DNA of 64,000 bases from Aquimarina mytili. GTDB taxonomy: Bacteria; Bacteroidota; Bacteroidia; Flavobacteriales; Flavobacteriaceae. The stretch is from contig NZ_JAERQJ010000009.1 in NCBI RefSeq assembly GCF_016735115.1, forward strand, positions 47,793 through 111,792, given 5' to 3'. The position numbers and the translations under genes were made by a program. Of the stretch, positions 43,717-52,489 are shown piece after piece (position 1 is the stretch's first letter; each line of letters opens with the position of its first letter). The notes beneath the pieces are model-generated. The model was not told the origin of the DNA, ran no database searches, and saw only the letters and a list, made by a program, of their open reading frames with translations.

Positions 43717-46700
43717 TAATAAATAAAAACCAAAGTAAGAAGGATTAAAACACCGCCCAGAATACCCCAAAACATATTGATAGACAAAGGTTGATTTATA
43801 TCTATAGGATCTGCATTACCTAGAAGATAAAAACTACCCCAATAAAAAGGAGCTAACTGATCAAAATCAGTGGTCTTTAAAAAGTCCAATTTAGCTTTTT
43901 GTAATGCTTTGGCTTTGTTCATCCCTTCTGCTAAATTAGTATAGAAGTTTTCAATAAGTATTGGAGCACTTTTATCAGATACCTCCCAACTACTTAACAG
44001 CAAACTCTTAGTGCCTGCATATTGAAAAGCGTTACCCATACTCATAATCCCCTCTCCCTGGGCAATTGCACCCGTTCCAGTATTACAAGCACTTAACACC
44101 GCCAACTCGGCAGGGATATTTAATGCAAAAAGTTCGTGACTATATAATAAATTATCTTCTATGGTGTCTTTACTCTTTGTAAAATACAACTTAGAATTTT
44201 GTGGATTTTTATGATCTACATCTCCATGTAATGCCAAATGAAGAATACTATATTGATTTGCATTTTGCTTAAAATTAGATTCTATAGCTTCTGTTCCATA
44301 ATAGTATTGCCCGTTGATAATATTAGAAATAGCTTTAATTTCTTTTCGGGTTCCAGGAAGATCATCTCCAGCATCTCTAAGCGTTGCCAAACTCATAGTT
44401 TTTGAATTGGCGAGTTGAGTGCTATCAGAAAATGAGAAAGCAAGACATTCATTACGAACTTCTAATGATTTTGATATTTTTTGTTCTGGGCCAAACAATA
44501 GATTTGCAGAATTGGCATATGAAATCGCATAATCGCGTAACAGATATGGCATATTTCTTTCCTCTTTTTCATTACTTTGAGTAAGTAATAATTCAAAATT
44601 AAGATGCCATAAAGAACCATCAGGAATGATGATCAGCTCCTCTCCTATTAATTTATCTTTTATAGGAGCAATAAGTTCATTGTATAAGGTATATGAAAAC
44701 TGCTTATAACCACCAATATCTTTCAAAATTATTGATTCATGAAGATCACTTACTTTTTTAAATAAGTTGGAAGTAGTAAGTTCTTTAACAGCAATGCCAT
44801 TTCTGGATATAGTAAAAGCATAAGTAGTACTATTGTTGGTAAAGAACTCAAGTAGTGTAGTATTATCGTCTAACTTTTCTTGAATATCAGCAATTGAAAC
44901 TACATCTGTTTTGTATTTGAGCTTATGATATTTTGGATACTGCTTCTCTAGGATTTTTGTTAATGAGTCTTGTTTTCTATTGACGTCGAATAACTTGTTT
45001 TCGTACTTGGCAATCTTTACAGTATCAATCAGGCTATTTAATTGTTCTTCATTAATCCGGGAGATATATGAAGCCCGATTTGTTTTTAACATTTTTTCTG
45101 TTTCTAACAATTCACTGGGTAGACCTGCATAGGTTTTGGCATAAGACTCGTTTAAAAGCTCTTTCAACACATTGGCTTTACTTTTCTCTATATTATAAAA
45201 AACTTTGAATAACGAAGACTGGTCTTTTGTGTACTCGTACTTTAATAAATGGACTCCTATTGTGCTTGCATACATCTCTTTGGCCTTTCTCGAAAAAGTT
45301 ACCTTGTCTTGATAATTTTGAAAGGATTGGCGAATAACATTGACTATAACATCTGCTTTTTGGTATAGAATAATACTTTGCTCCAGGTTCTTTTGATTTT
45401 TATCTTGTTTAAATTGTGATTGCAAAGTCTTGGCTTTTCCTTGAAGAGTTTCTAACAGTAATGGTAAATCGTAAAATCGATTAGAATCAAAATTAATTTG
45501 AGTAATTACTGTATCATTATTCTTTGCATTTGCCAGTATAGCTTTGTTAAAATAGGAAATTGCTTTTGCATACTCCTTTTGTTTGTCATAAGTTATCGCC
45601 ATACCATTATAAAAACCTGATGTAAGAAGATGATATTCTCCATATACATTTTGCAAAACCCTTAATCCCCTATTGTAATACGATAATGCATTACTATTCA
45701 TATTTTGTTTAAAATATAATTTTGCTATTCTTATATAAAAATCTGAGGTTTTCGGGCTATTCTCTCCAAAAATGCTCGTTACAATACCTAAAGCCTTTTC
45801 ATGATACGTAAGTGCAGTTTTGAACTCATTTTTAAGAATATAAATATCCGCGATATTATGATATATATCGGCTACCCCGTAATTATTTTCACCAAATGCG
45901 GTTTTAAAAATTTGTAATGCTTTACGATAATAATATAGTGCCTTGTCATGATCATCTTTAAATTCAAAAATAAGACCTAGATTATTGTAAATTCGTCCAC
46001 AAGTAGGATGGTCTTCTCCATATATTCTAAGTTTTAAATCTAAACTTTTTTTATAATATAGTAATGACTTATCATATTCTTCATTCGCAAAGAAAGAGCC
46101 TCCCATATTTATGTATAGGACACTTAACACATATTCATTTTTTTCCTTAATACAAATAGGTAATGCTTTTTGATAATAATTTAATGCAATATCATCTTGA
46201 TTGAGCCCACGAAAAATTGTGCCGATATTGATATAACCATAAGCAACTCGAATATGATTCTTACCTAATTTTTTAATCGAAAACTCTATATACTTTTTAA
46301 AATATTCTAATGCTTTACTATGCTCGCCAAGGTCTTCATAAGCACTTCCAATATTATTATACACCACTTCAATTTGGGCATCTTTGGGTAATATTTTTTG
46401 TCGAATAACTAATGATCTTTTAAAGTATTTTAATGCATCATTATATTTTGAATTATTTTGATAATAGCTACCAAAGTTATCGTAAGCATTTGCCTCTTGT
46501 ATATGATCTTTAGAGAGGTATTTTGAACATATTTCAATAGCTTTTTTCGAGGATTGTATTGATTCGTCCAGAGCTAAACCACGCCATTGATTTTCAGAAA
46601 TCTTGTTATAACAACTCGCTACTTTTTCCCAAGTTTGAGCTTTCTGATAAAGAAGTAACGCTTTTTTAAAAAGTGCTATAGATTCTTCATGTTTTCTCAC

Positions 46701-46823
46701 TGTTAAAAGTGAATCTGCCTTTTTATAATATTGTAATGCTAAAGTATCTTTGGATGCTTGCGAAAAAACTGAAACTACCAAAAATGACAGGATTACCGAT
46801 AGCAATGTTATTTTTTTGGTCAT
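43692..46823 (-). CDS. TPR-CHAT caspase-like protein, predicted periplasmic and membrane-anchored
   Basis: 1043 aa. A signal peptide (about 1-20) is followed by about nine TPR repeats to residue 460 (units such as ALKYFKRSLVIRQKIL and ALYYYRKALQIFKTAFGENN), a helical region, then the CHAT domain at about 700-1000. The catalytic His (about 866) is in HLALHGD and the Cys (about 913) in AVLSACNTGTGAIAQGEG; SLLLSSWEVSDKSAPILI completes the family signature. One C-terminal membrane segment (about 1015-1036) precedes a short basic tail YYRKKSQNL, so both TPR and CHAT parts should be outside the cytoplasmic membrane. CHAT proteins are caspase-like peptidases; the substrate is unknown. It is the last gene of the unit with a TPR membrane protein and a sigma factor. 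Confidence 0.92.
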   Translation of the reverse strand: MTKKITLLSVILSFLVVSVFSQASKDTLALQYYKKADSLLTVRKHEESIALFKKALLLYQKAQTWEKVASCYNKISENQWRGLALDESIQSSKKAIEICSKYLSKDHIQEANAYDNFGSYYQNNSKYNDALKYFKRSLVIRQKILPKDAQIEVVYNNIGSAYEDLGEHSKALEYFKKYIEFSIKKLGKNHIRVAYGYINIGTIFRGLNQDDIALNYYQKALPICIKEKNEYVLSVLYINMGGSFFANEEYDKSLLYYKKSLDLKLRIYGEDHPTCGRIYNNLGLIFEFKDDHDKALYYYRKALQIFKTAFGENNYGVADIYHNIADIYILKNEFKTALTYHEKALGIVTSIFGENSPKTSDFYIRIAKLYFKQNMNSNALSYYNRGLRVLQNVYGEYHLLTSGFYNGMAITYDKQKEYAKAISYFNKAILANAKNNDTVITQINFDSNRFYDLPLLLETLQGKAKTLQSQFKQDKNQKNLEQSIILYQKADVIVNVIRQSFQNYQDKVTFSRKAKEMYASTIGVHLLKYEYTKDQSSLFKVFYNIEKSKANVLKELLNESYAKTYAGLPSELLETEKMLKTNRASYISRINEEQLNSLIDTVKIAKYENKLFDVNRKQDSLTKILEKQYPKYHKLKYKTDVVSIADIQEKLDDNTTLLEFFTNNSTTYAFTISRNGIAVKELTTSNLFKKVSDLHESIILKDIGGYKQFSYTLYNELIAPIKDKLIGEELIIIPDGSLWHLNFELLLTQSNEKEERNMPYLLRDYAISYANSANLLFGPEQKISKSLEVRNECLAFSFSDSTQLANSKTMSLATLRDAGDDLPGTRKEIKAISNIINGQYYYGTEAIESNFKQNANQYSILHLALHGDVDHKNPQNSKLYFTKSKDTIEDNLLYSHELFALNIPAELAVLSACNTGTGAIAQGEGIMSMGNAFQYAGTKSLLLSSWEVSDKSAPILIENFYTNLAEGMNKAKALQKAKLDFLKTTDFDQLAPFYWGSFYLLGNADPIDINQPLSINMFWGILGGVLILLTLVFIYYRKKSQNL

Positions 46824-46871
46824 AGTGGTTTTAATAAAAGTGATAGCAGTAATAACTAAATATATAACAAG

Positions 46872-47612
46872 CTACTCTCTAAGCTTTATTTCTTCGTTTT
46901 TATCACTGGGTAACAACAAGAACTTTTTGGCTGCTTTTTTATCACCAAGATCTAAATAGATCAACCCTTGATACCATAATGCTGATTTGGCTTTTTTGCC
47001 AGAAGGATATTCAGAAAGTGTTTCTAAGGTTTGTAAAGCTGTAGTAACGTTTCCAGCTTTATATTGAGATAACCCTTTTATTAACATCGCATCTTCATAA
47101 TATAACGTATTTGATATGAATCCCTCTAAGATAGAGATTGCCTTATCATATTTTTGCGCTTCATAGGCATCAAAAGCAGTTACAATTACTTGTTGTAATG
47201 AGTCTCGATTTGTAGTTCTCATCATGCGATAATCGAGTCCTATTTTTTTATCCCAGGATTCTTGAATAATATTGGCCAAATCCTGCTGATTCATATTTTT
47301 ATTGTATTGCCAGCCATAAAAAATCAACACCAAACTAGCGGCTATTCCCCCTATCCATTTCCATGGTAATCCAATTACTCTAGAATTGTTTTTAGCATCA
47401 ATAAGTTTTTGCCAATCCTTTATACGATCTTTATCTGTACTTGAAGCATACTTTTGCGCTACCAAATCGACACTTTCTTTATAGGCATCCAGTTTCCTGG
47501 CAAATTCTGGTTCGACATCTATTCTTGCCTCAAATACTGATAATTCATCATCAGAAAGCTCAAGGTTAAAAAACCTTTCAATAAATTCAATATCTTTATC
47601 TATATCACTCAC
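46872..47612 (-). CDS. single-pass membrane TPR protein, possible anti-sigma factor
   Basis: 246 aa. The N-terminal cytoplasmic part (about 1-82) has the acidic ERFFNLELSDDELSVFEARI pattern seen at the start of ECF-associated anti-sigma-like proteins in Bacteroidota. One membrane segment lies at about 84-103 (WIGGIAASLVLIFYGWQY), then TPR-like helices outside (AFDAYEAQKYDKAISILEGF and AGNVTTALQTLETLSEYP). It overlaps the sigma gene by 4 bp (ATGA), which fits coupled synthesis of sigma factor and its membrane partner. The anti-sigma role is inference. Confidence 0.8.
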   Translation of the reverse strand: MSDIDKDIEFIERFFNLELSDDELSVFEARIDVEPEFARKLDAYKESVDLVAQKYASSTDKDRIKDWQKLIDAKNNSRVIGLPWKWIGGIAASLVLIFYGWQYNKNMNQQDLANIIQESWDKKIGLDYRMMRTTNRDSLQQVIVTAFDAYEAQKYDKAISILEGFISNTLYYEDAMLIKGLSQYKAGNVTTALQTLETLSEYPSGKKAKSALWYQGLIYLDLGDKKAAKKFLLLPSDKNEEIKLRE

Positions 47613-48289
47613 ATCGTTGTCTTTTGATTTTCTTGTTGCTTGCTTATGATTTCATAGACCTTCCGTACCAATCTCTTTTTACAATTATACTTAGCTTGTA
47701 CTAATGCCTGGTAATTGTTATACCCAAACTCTTCTTGTAAATCCTTCAATTGTTGATTACTATCCAACTCATTTTCGATAAGCGACTTACATTTTAAAGA
47801 CAAAGAATTAAGAGCTTCCACTAATGCTCTGTGCTTCATTAGTTTGTGATCTTCATTAACAATAGTACTATCACTCCCACTAGACTTCATGGCCGATTGC
47901 ATTGCGTTTTCATCTACATAAATATCTTCTATTGAGACCATAGTATTGGCTTTGTTTCTTTTTTGCATTAACCAAGCGTTCTTACACATCATAAAAATAT
48001 ATCCTATACTATTATGAGGGGGTTCTTCCTGATTAATAACAAAACGATCCCAAAATTTTTGCATCGATATAATAAAAACCTCCTGAGAATCATCTACAGA
48101 CTTAGTAAGTGAAAGCAATTTAGATTTTAATTTTTGAAAAGTATGATCAAAAAAAGTAGTAAACGGAAGCTCGTCTCCTTTTTGTGCACACTCAATAATA
48201 TATGTTATATCGGTACTATCCACTCGTAAAAATACAAAAAGAGATCGCTCTTTTCTGGGGTTTAATAATGAAAAGCCAAAATACAACAA
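47609..48289 (-). CDS. ECF-like sigma factor
   Basis: 226 aa as read from ATG 48289. The first 22 residues look non-conserved, and a GTG at 48223 (V-D-S-T-D-I) would give a 204-aa protein of usual ECF length, so the start is uncertain. Region 2 has ITYIIECAQKGDELPFTTFF and DDSQEVFIISMQKFWDRF with the interface helices. A region-4-like HTH is DLQEEFGYNNYQALVQAKYN. It is the first gene of the sigma / TPR membrane protein / TPR-CHAT unit and is divergent from the membrane AraC regulator. Confidence 0.82.
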   Translation of the reverse strand: MLYFGFSLLNPRKERSLFVFLRVDSTDITYIIECAQKGDELPFTTFFDHTFQKLKSKLLSLTKSVDDSQEVFIISMQKFWDRFVINQEEPPHNSIGYIFMMCKNAWLMQKRNKANTMVSIEDIYVDENAMQSAMKSSGSDSTIVNEDHKLMKHRALVEALNSLSLKCKSLIENELDSNQQLKDLQEEFGYNNYQALVQAKYNCKKRLVRKVYEIISKQQENQKTTM

Positions 48290-48360
48290 AAAGTTAAAAA
48301 CGGACTTAGGATCTTAAAATTTTGACAAGCATATACGTTCTTTTCGAAATTTTATAATTG

Positions 48361-48450
48361 GGAGTATTGGATAACGATGATGAAAAAAGTTGTTATGTAT
48401 TTTTTGTATTGCATCAATTAATAAACAAACCATTAATAAATCAATACTCC
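48361..48450. promoter_or_regulatory. inverted repeat and short leader ORF before the AraC gene
   Basis: GGAGTATTG (48361-48369) and CAATACTCC (48442-48450) form a 9-bp inverted repeat that frames a 14-codon ORF (48377-48421, MMKKVVMYFLYCIN). The start of this ORF (AACGATGATGAAAAAAG) resembles the real gene start AACGATGAAAAAATATG at 48452, as if the start had been duplicated. Confidence 0.35.
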
Positions 48451-48454
48451 AACG

Positions 48455-49132
48455 ATGAAAAAATATGTATTTATTCCTTTGGCAATACTAACAATATCCA
48501 CCACTATTTATAATTACATATTTCCAAGTTTTAGAATACTACATAATCAAAATACTAAATCAAATAGCTCTAAAAGCAATTCTAAACCTACATCAAAAAC
48601 ACCTATCACATTAATTCTTTCTCTTGCAATAGCATGTATAGTTATAGGGATTTTGACCACCATTAACGAGCCTATTTATATTTTCCCGGTATTAATAATA
48701 TTGTCTATAGCCACTCATTGGTTTATCCATTATTCACCTTCAAGAAAATACTCCCAAAAATCAGAAAAGAATATAATAACATCAAAAAAAGCGGGAGAAA
48801 CTACATTTACCAAAATAAGAGAATACATTATTACTGAAGAAAAATATTTATCACCAGATATTAACCTAAATAGTATTGCCGTTTTTTTTAATATGAGTAA
48901 AGGTTACATCTCTCAACTCATTAATGTTCATGCAAAAAAAAGTTTTAACGACTATATTAATGAGTTAAGAGTAGAAGCTTCACAAAAAATGCTTTTAGAC
49001 CAGCAGTATGACAATTACACTATAGAATCTATAGGTTTAGAATGTGGATTTACCTCCAAATCTAATTTCTACACAGCTTTCAAAAAAGTTGTAGGTCAAA
49101 CGCCAAATCAATATAAAAAGTTAAAAAAATAA
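48455..49132 (+). CDS. membrane-tethered AraC-family regulator
   Basis: 225 aa. An N-terminal segment (about 4-24, VFIPLAILTISTTIYNYIF) and two more (about 51-70 and 73-93, TLILSLAIACIVIGILTTIN) come first, then a Lys-rich linker and the AraC-type double HTH (about 125-222: INSIAVFFNMSKGYISQLIN, SIGLECGFTSKSNFYTAFKK, VGQTPNQYKK). The DNA-binding part is therefore held at the membrane. It is divergent from the sigma/TPR/CHAT unit and just upstream of the beta-helix protein; regulation of either is inference. Confidence 0.87.
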   Translation: MKKYVFIPLAILTISTTIYNYIFPSFRILHNQNTKSNSSKSNSKPTSKTPITLILSLAIACIVIGILTTINEPIYIFPVLIILSIATHWFIHYSPSRKYSQKSEKNIITSKKAGETTFTKIREYIITEEKYLSPDINLNSIAVFFNMSKGYISQLINVHAKKSFNDYINELRVEASQKMLLDQQYDNYTIESIGLECGFTSKSNFYTAFKKVVGQTPNQYKKLKK

Positions 49133-49172
49133 GTTCTGGATCTTCAACAATATGAAGATCCAGAACTTTTGT
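49131..49172 (+). terminator. intrinsic terminator after the AraC gene
   Basis: A 16-bp perfect stem AAGTTCTGGATCTTCA/TGAAGATCCAGAACTT (49131-49146 with 49153-49168), a 6-nt loop and a TTTT tail. It begins inside the stop codon. Confidence 0.88.
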
Positions 49173-49251
49173 TTTGAGTATTGATACTATACTTGCCAAG
49201 TTCAAAAGAAAACAATCAAATTTTAATAATACAGATCAAACATCCAACCAA

Positions 49252-50982
49252 ATGAAAAACAAATTCAATTATAGTTTAGGGATATATTTGTTATTTACTT
49301 CCTTCATATTTGCACAAACTACCACTTTTGGGGACAATGCTGGTACCCAAGGAGCGCAAAGTAGCTTTTTTGGATATGAATCAGGAACAGTAAATACTGC
49401 AAGTGATAATACTTTTATCGGTACATTTTCCGGAAAAAGTAATACAACAGGTTTTAAAAATGTTTTTGTAGGTACCTCCTCAGGGAAAACAAACACAACA
49501 GGACAAGACAATGTTTTTGTAGGAAGAAGTTCTGGATTTTCTAATCAAACCGGTAGAAGAAATGTATTTCTGGGCCGTAGTACAGGGTATTCAAATTTTT
49601 CTGCCTCTAATAATGTTTTTATAGGCTACTCTACTGGATTAGGTAATACAGTAGGGACCGAAAACACATTTGTTGGAACTGAATCTGGAGTTAAAAATAG
49701 AAATGGAAATTGGAATGTATTTTTAGGATCTCAAGCAGGACGTAATAGTAGTACTGGATCTCACAATGTATTTCTGGGTGTACAGTCTGGGGTTAGCAAT
49801 ACTACAGGATCCAATAATGTATTTGTGGGTAGAGATGCTGGTTTCTACCATGAAACTGGTGGCCTAAACACTTTTTTAGGAAATGGATCTGGTAAAAACA
49901 CTAAAACCGGTAGCGGTAATGTATACTTAGGGGCAAATGCTGGTCTTAATAATGTAAGTGGTAGAAGTAATGTATTTATTGGATCTCATGCTGGGTACAA
50001 TGAACTAGGAAACAATAAACTATATATCGCAAATACACCAACGGACACCCCATTACTTTATGGAGATTTTTCTAGTAAACAAATAGGAATCAACACAAAG
50101 AATATCCCAACCGGTATATCGTTGGCTGTGAATGGAAACTCAACAATTGAAGGAACAATAAATGCGTTAAAAGGTGCTTTCGATTCTAGTAGTTTGGGAA
50201 GTAATGGATGGATTCCTGTTTCGATAGGTCGTGAGTATCAAACGGACAGAAGAACTTTTGAGTTTGTTGTTGATCCTACCAATACCGGCTCAGGATATAC
50301 TGCATTTGCAATCACAGATCAATCGAAAAACTTAAGACATGATTTTGTTTCTAACAATAAAGATACCTGGATAGATTTAGATGATCACAAAGGAACTCAT
50401 TTCTTTAAATTAAATAGATCAGAAACAGAGCCTGGCAAATTTAACACCTATATCCATATGCCTACATCTGATGCTAGGATGGTTATAGGACAATATGGGT
50501 TATATCTTCAAGATAAAGGATATAAGCTAGTTGTAAATAATGGTGGGGCATTTGTAAATGGTGATTTAATAGCTAATGGTAACGTTGGTATCGGAACCTC
50601 TACTCCAGATGCCAAGCTTGCAGTAAACGGTGATATCCATGCACAAGAAGTAACTGTTGACCTTATAGGATGGCCTGATTATGTATTTGAAGACACTTAT
50701 ACCCTACCTTCACTAAGCCAAGTAGAAAAACATATCAAAGAAAAAGGCCATTTGGTGAACATCCCGTCGGCAAAAGAAGTTGAAGAGCAAGGGATCCAAT
50801 TAGGTGAAATGAATAAAAAGCTTCTTGAAAAAATAGAAGAGCTTACCCTCTACACTATTGCTCAGGAAAAGAAACTATCAAAGCAATCGGAAGAGATTCA
50901 AAAATTAATGAGAATTAAAACCCAAAATAATGAGTTTGAAAACAGGTTAGCAAAACTCGAAGCGCTATTATTAAAAAAGTAA
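49252..50982 (+). CDS. secreted beta-helix repeat protein with coiled-coil tail
   Basis: 576 aa from ATG 49252 (MKNKFNYSLGIYLLFTSFIF); a TTG 78 bp upstream is in frame but gives no signal peptide and lies right after a terminator. The signal peptide ends near FAQTTT. About twelve 17-residue units, N-V-F-V/L-G-x-x-S/A-G-x-x-N-x-x-G-x-x, follow directly, a YadA-head or left-handed beta-helix pattern. A beta-rich middle part ends with NVGIGTSTPDAKLAVNGDI, as in Bacteroidota tail-fibre-like proteins, then GWPDYVFEDTYTLPSLSQVE and a coiled coil to the end. Adhesin or appendage subunit is the best guess; there is no T9SS signal. Confidence 0.85.
   Translation: MKNKFNYSLGIYLLFTSFIFAQTTTFGDNAGTQGAQSSFFGYESGTVNTASDNTFIGTFSGKSNTTGFKNVFVGTSSGKTNTTGQDNVFVGRSSGFSNQTGRRNVFLGRSTGYSNFSASNNVFIGYSTGLGNTVGTENTFVGTESGVKNRNGNWNVFLGSQAGRNSSTGSHNVFLGVQSGVSNTTGSNNVFVGRDAGFYHETGGLNTFLGNGSGKNTKTGSGNVYLGANAGLNNVSGRSNVFIGSHAGYNELGNNKLYIANTPTDTPLLYGDFSSKQIGINTKNIPTGISLAVNGNSTIEGTINALKGAFDSSSLGSNGWIPVSIGREYQTDRRTFEFVVDPTNTGSGYTAFAITDQSKNLRHDFVSNNKDTWIDLDDHKGTHFFKLNRSETEPGKFNTYIHMPTSDARMVIGQYGLYLQDKGYKLVVNNGGAFVNGDLIANGNVGIGTSTPDAKLAVNGDIHAQEVTVDLIGWPDYVFEDTYTLPSLSQVEKHIKEKGHLVNIPSAKEVEEQGIQLGEMNKKLLEKIEELTLYTIAQEKKLSKQSEEIQKLMRIKTQNNEFENRLAKLEALLLKK
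49408..50004 (+). repeat. eleven-plus 51-bp tandem protein repeats
   Basis: Starting at 49408 the frame repeats every 17 codons: NTFIGTFSGKSNTTGFK, NVFVGTSSGKTNTTGQD, NVFVGRSSGFSNQTGRR and so on to NVFIGSHAGYNE at 49969. Eleven full units and a partial one are seen; a 16-residue degenerate unit precedes them. The repeats are conserved at protein level but clearly diverged at DNA level, so they are old. Confidence 0.9.
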
Positions 50983-51001
50983 AGAATTAAACGACCTCGA
51001 A

Positions 51002-51043
51002 TTTGTTCCTTCTCCCTTGAGGGAGAAGGTTAGGATGAGGGTG
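51002..51043. repeat. palindromic intergenic repeat
   Basis: CCTTCTCCCTTGAGGGAGAAGG (about 51008-51029) is a near-perfect palindrome followed by TTAGGATGAGGGT. This is the general form of a widespread small mobile-type intergenic repeat in bacteria. It separates the beta-helix gene from the OmpH gene. Confidence 0.6.
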
Positions 51044-51107
51044 AACATAAAAATAAATTTCGGATACCAGACCTTGGTCATTTAACCCCGAACAAGAGAA
51101 TTAAACA

Positions 51108-51641
51108 ATGAACAAATTAGCATTACCCATCGCCATATTAGCACTAGTGGCATCAGTAGGATCATTTTTCTTTTTACAATCGTCATCAGACTTGGTGTAT
51201 GTAGATGTAAACAAACTATTAGAAGGTTATAAAAGAACGGCAATTGTCAAAGCAGAATTTGATGAAAAAGCCAAAACCATGAAGTCTAATGTCGATAGTC
51301 TTGTGGCGAACTGGCAAGATGAGCTTAAGACCTATGAAAAAGAACGTAGCTCAATGTCAAAAAAGGAACTAGAGTTAAAGCAAGAATTGTTGGCAAATAA
51401 ACAACAACAGATCAATAATTATCAACAAGCGGTACAAAAACAATTGGTTGAAGAGGATAAAAAAATCACTCAAACAGTAATTAATGATATCAATGATTTT
51501 GTAAAAGAATATGGTAAGAAAAAAGGATACAAAGTAATCTTTGGTGCTACCGGTAATGGTACCATCATGTATGGCGAAGCATCCTCAGACCTCACCGAAC
51601 AAGTATTAGAAGAGCTTAATGCAGAATTCGAAGGGAAATAG
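51108..51641 (+). CDS. OmpH/Skp-like periplasmic chaperone
   Basis: 177 aa. The N-terminal hydrophobic segment LPIAILALVASVGSFFFLQS (signal peptide or anchor) is followed by SDLVYVDVNKLLEGYKRTA, the OmpH/Skp opening, and a long amphipathic coiled coil (about 45-130) rich in Lys/Glu/Gln. The C-terminal YGKKKGYKVIFGATGNGTIM is typical of the Skp body. Skp proteins hold unfolded envelope proteins in a trimeric cage. Here it stands between large secreted proteins rather than beside bamA, which suggests a dedicated chaperone for them (inference). Confidence 0.88.
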   Translation: MNKLALPIAILALVASVGSFFFLQSSSDLVYVDVNKLLEGYKRTAIVKAEFDEKAKTMKSNVDSLVANWQDELKTYEKERSSMSKKELELKQELLANKQQQINNYQQAVQKQLVEEDKKITQTVINDINDFVKEYGKKKGYKVIFGATGNGTIMYGEASSDLTEQVLEELNAEFEGK

Positions 51642-51650
51642 TTCATTAAT

Positions 51651-51677
51651 CTGTCATTCCAGCGTAGGCTGGAATCC
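51651..51677. repeat. palindromic intergenic repeat
   Basis: CTGTCATTCCAGCGTAGGCT continues into GGAATCC; the stem ATTCCAGC/GCTGGAAT (51656-51663 with 51668-51675) has a GTAG loop. This TGTCATTCC-stem-GGAATCC form is common in bacterial intergenic repeats and lies 9 bp after the OmpH stop. Confidence 0.65.
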
Positions 51678-51699
51678 AAAACCAAAACGCTAATTCTAA

Positions 51700-52329
51700 A
51701 TGAATAAGGCAGAAATATATCAAATATTAAAGGCTACTTTAATCATTATTGTGGTACTTATAATCCAATCCTGCTCCACCAAAACCTTTGATACCTCAGA
51801 GGAGTTGATGAGTTATATCCAACAACCAGAGCATGGATATCTACATACTAAAATAGTCAATGGAGTAAATTTTTCAGTTTTGTATAAACCTACCGATTTG
51901 TTAGTCGATCAAGAATTAACAGATCAAGAAGAGGTGTCTACAGTAGACAGTTTACGAGAGCAATATGGCAAGTATTTGTATTTCACCTTATCGATGTCAA
52001 AAAACAACCAGGAATTATTGAGTAATGTAGCGGGCAACAAACAACAATTTGGTGCTATGGTTAATGAGTTGGCTTTTGGTATGGAACAGAAAGTACACCT
52101 GTATACTCCACAAAAAGATACTATTGCGATGGCAGATTATATCTATCCCAGAATGTATGGGATTAGTGGGGCAACTACCATGCTGTTTGTGTACCCAAGA
52201 GAGCAGAATATAAAAAATGAAGAGTATCTCAATATTACCATAGAGGATTTGGGATTTTATACCGGAGAGGTAAAATTTAAGATCCCAACAGATATGATAA
52301 ACAACGAACCAAAACTGAAATTTAAGTAA
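51700..52329 (+). CDS. lipoprotein of unknown function
   Basis: 209 aa. A hydrophobic N-terminus ends in LIIQSC (Cys about 25). The mature part is mixed, with a region YLYFTLSMSKNNQELLSNVA and the motif YIYPRMYGISGATTMLFVYP in the C-terminal half, and ends basic. No catalytic motif and no recognised family. It stands directly between the Skp-like chaperone and the SpvB-like giant protein on the same strand, so it may be an accessory of the RHS system (inference). Confidence 0.65.
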   Translation: MNKAEIYQILKATLIIIVVLIIQSCSTKTFDTSEELMSYIQQPEHGYLHTKIVNGVNFSVLYKPTDLLVDQELTDQEEVSTVDSLREQYGKYLYFTLSMSKNNQELLSNVAGNKQQFGAMVNELAFGMEQKVHLYTPQKDTIAMADYIYPRMYGISGATTMLFVYPREQNIKNEEYLNITIEDLGFYTGEVKFKIPTDMINNEPKLKFK

Positions 52330-52358
52330 AAAGAAACGTCAGTTCGAGTGATCCGATG

Positions 52359-52454
52359 CTTCGACAAGCTCAGCACGGGCTGGAGGATTGTATCGAGAAC
52401 AAATATAATTTAAAACCATCGTCACACTAAGATGTCACACTGAGCTTGTCGAAG
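52359..52454. repeat. 15-bp inverted repeat, intergenic
   Basis: CTTCGACAAGCTCAG (52359-52373) and its exact complement CTGAGCTTGTCGAAG (52440-52454) stand 66 bp apart before the SpvB-like gene, and a second GTCGAAGT follows. The CTTCGACAAGCTCAG core is a known type of dispersed intergenic repeat in Flavobacteriia. Confidence 0.7.
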
Positions 52455-52489
52455 TGTTGTCGAAGTACTTATAAAAACAAACATGTTTC

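Noticed and set aside
49174..49251. Upstream TTG start of the beta-helix protein
   Set aside because: It follows a terminator directly and would place a charged stretch before the signal peptide; ATG 49252 gives a proper signal sequence.
49408..50004. 51-bp period could look like a CRISPR array
   Set aside because: The period is in frame, varies at DNA level and encodes a continuous repeat protein; no cas genes and no identical repeats with unique spacers.
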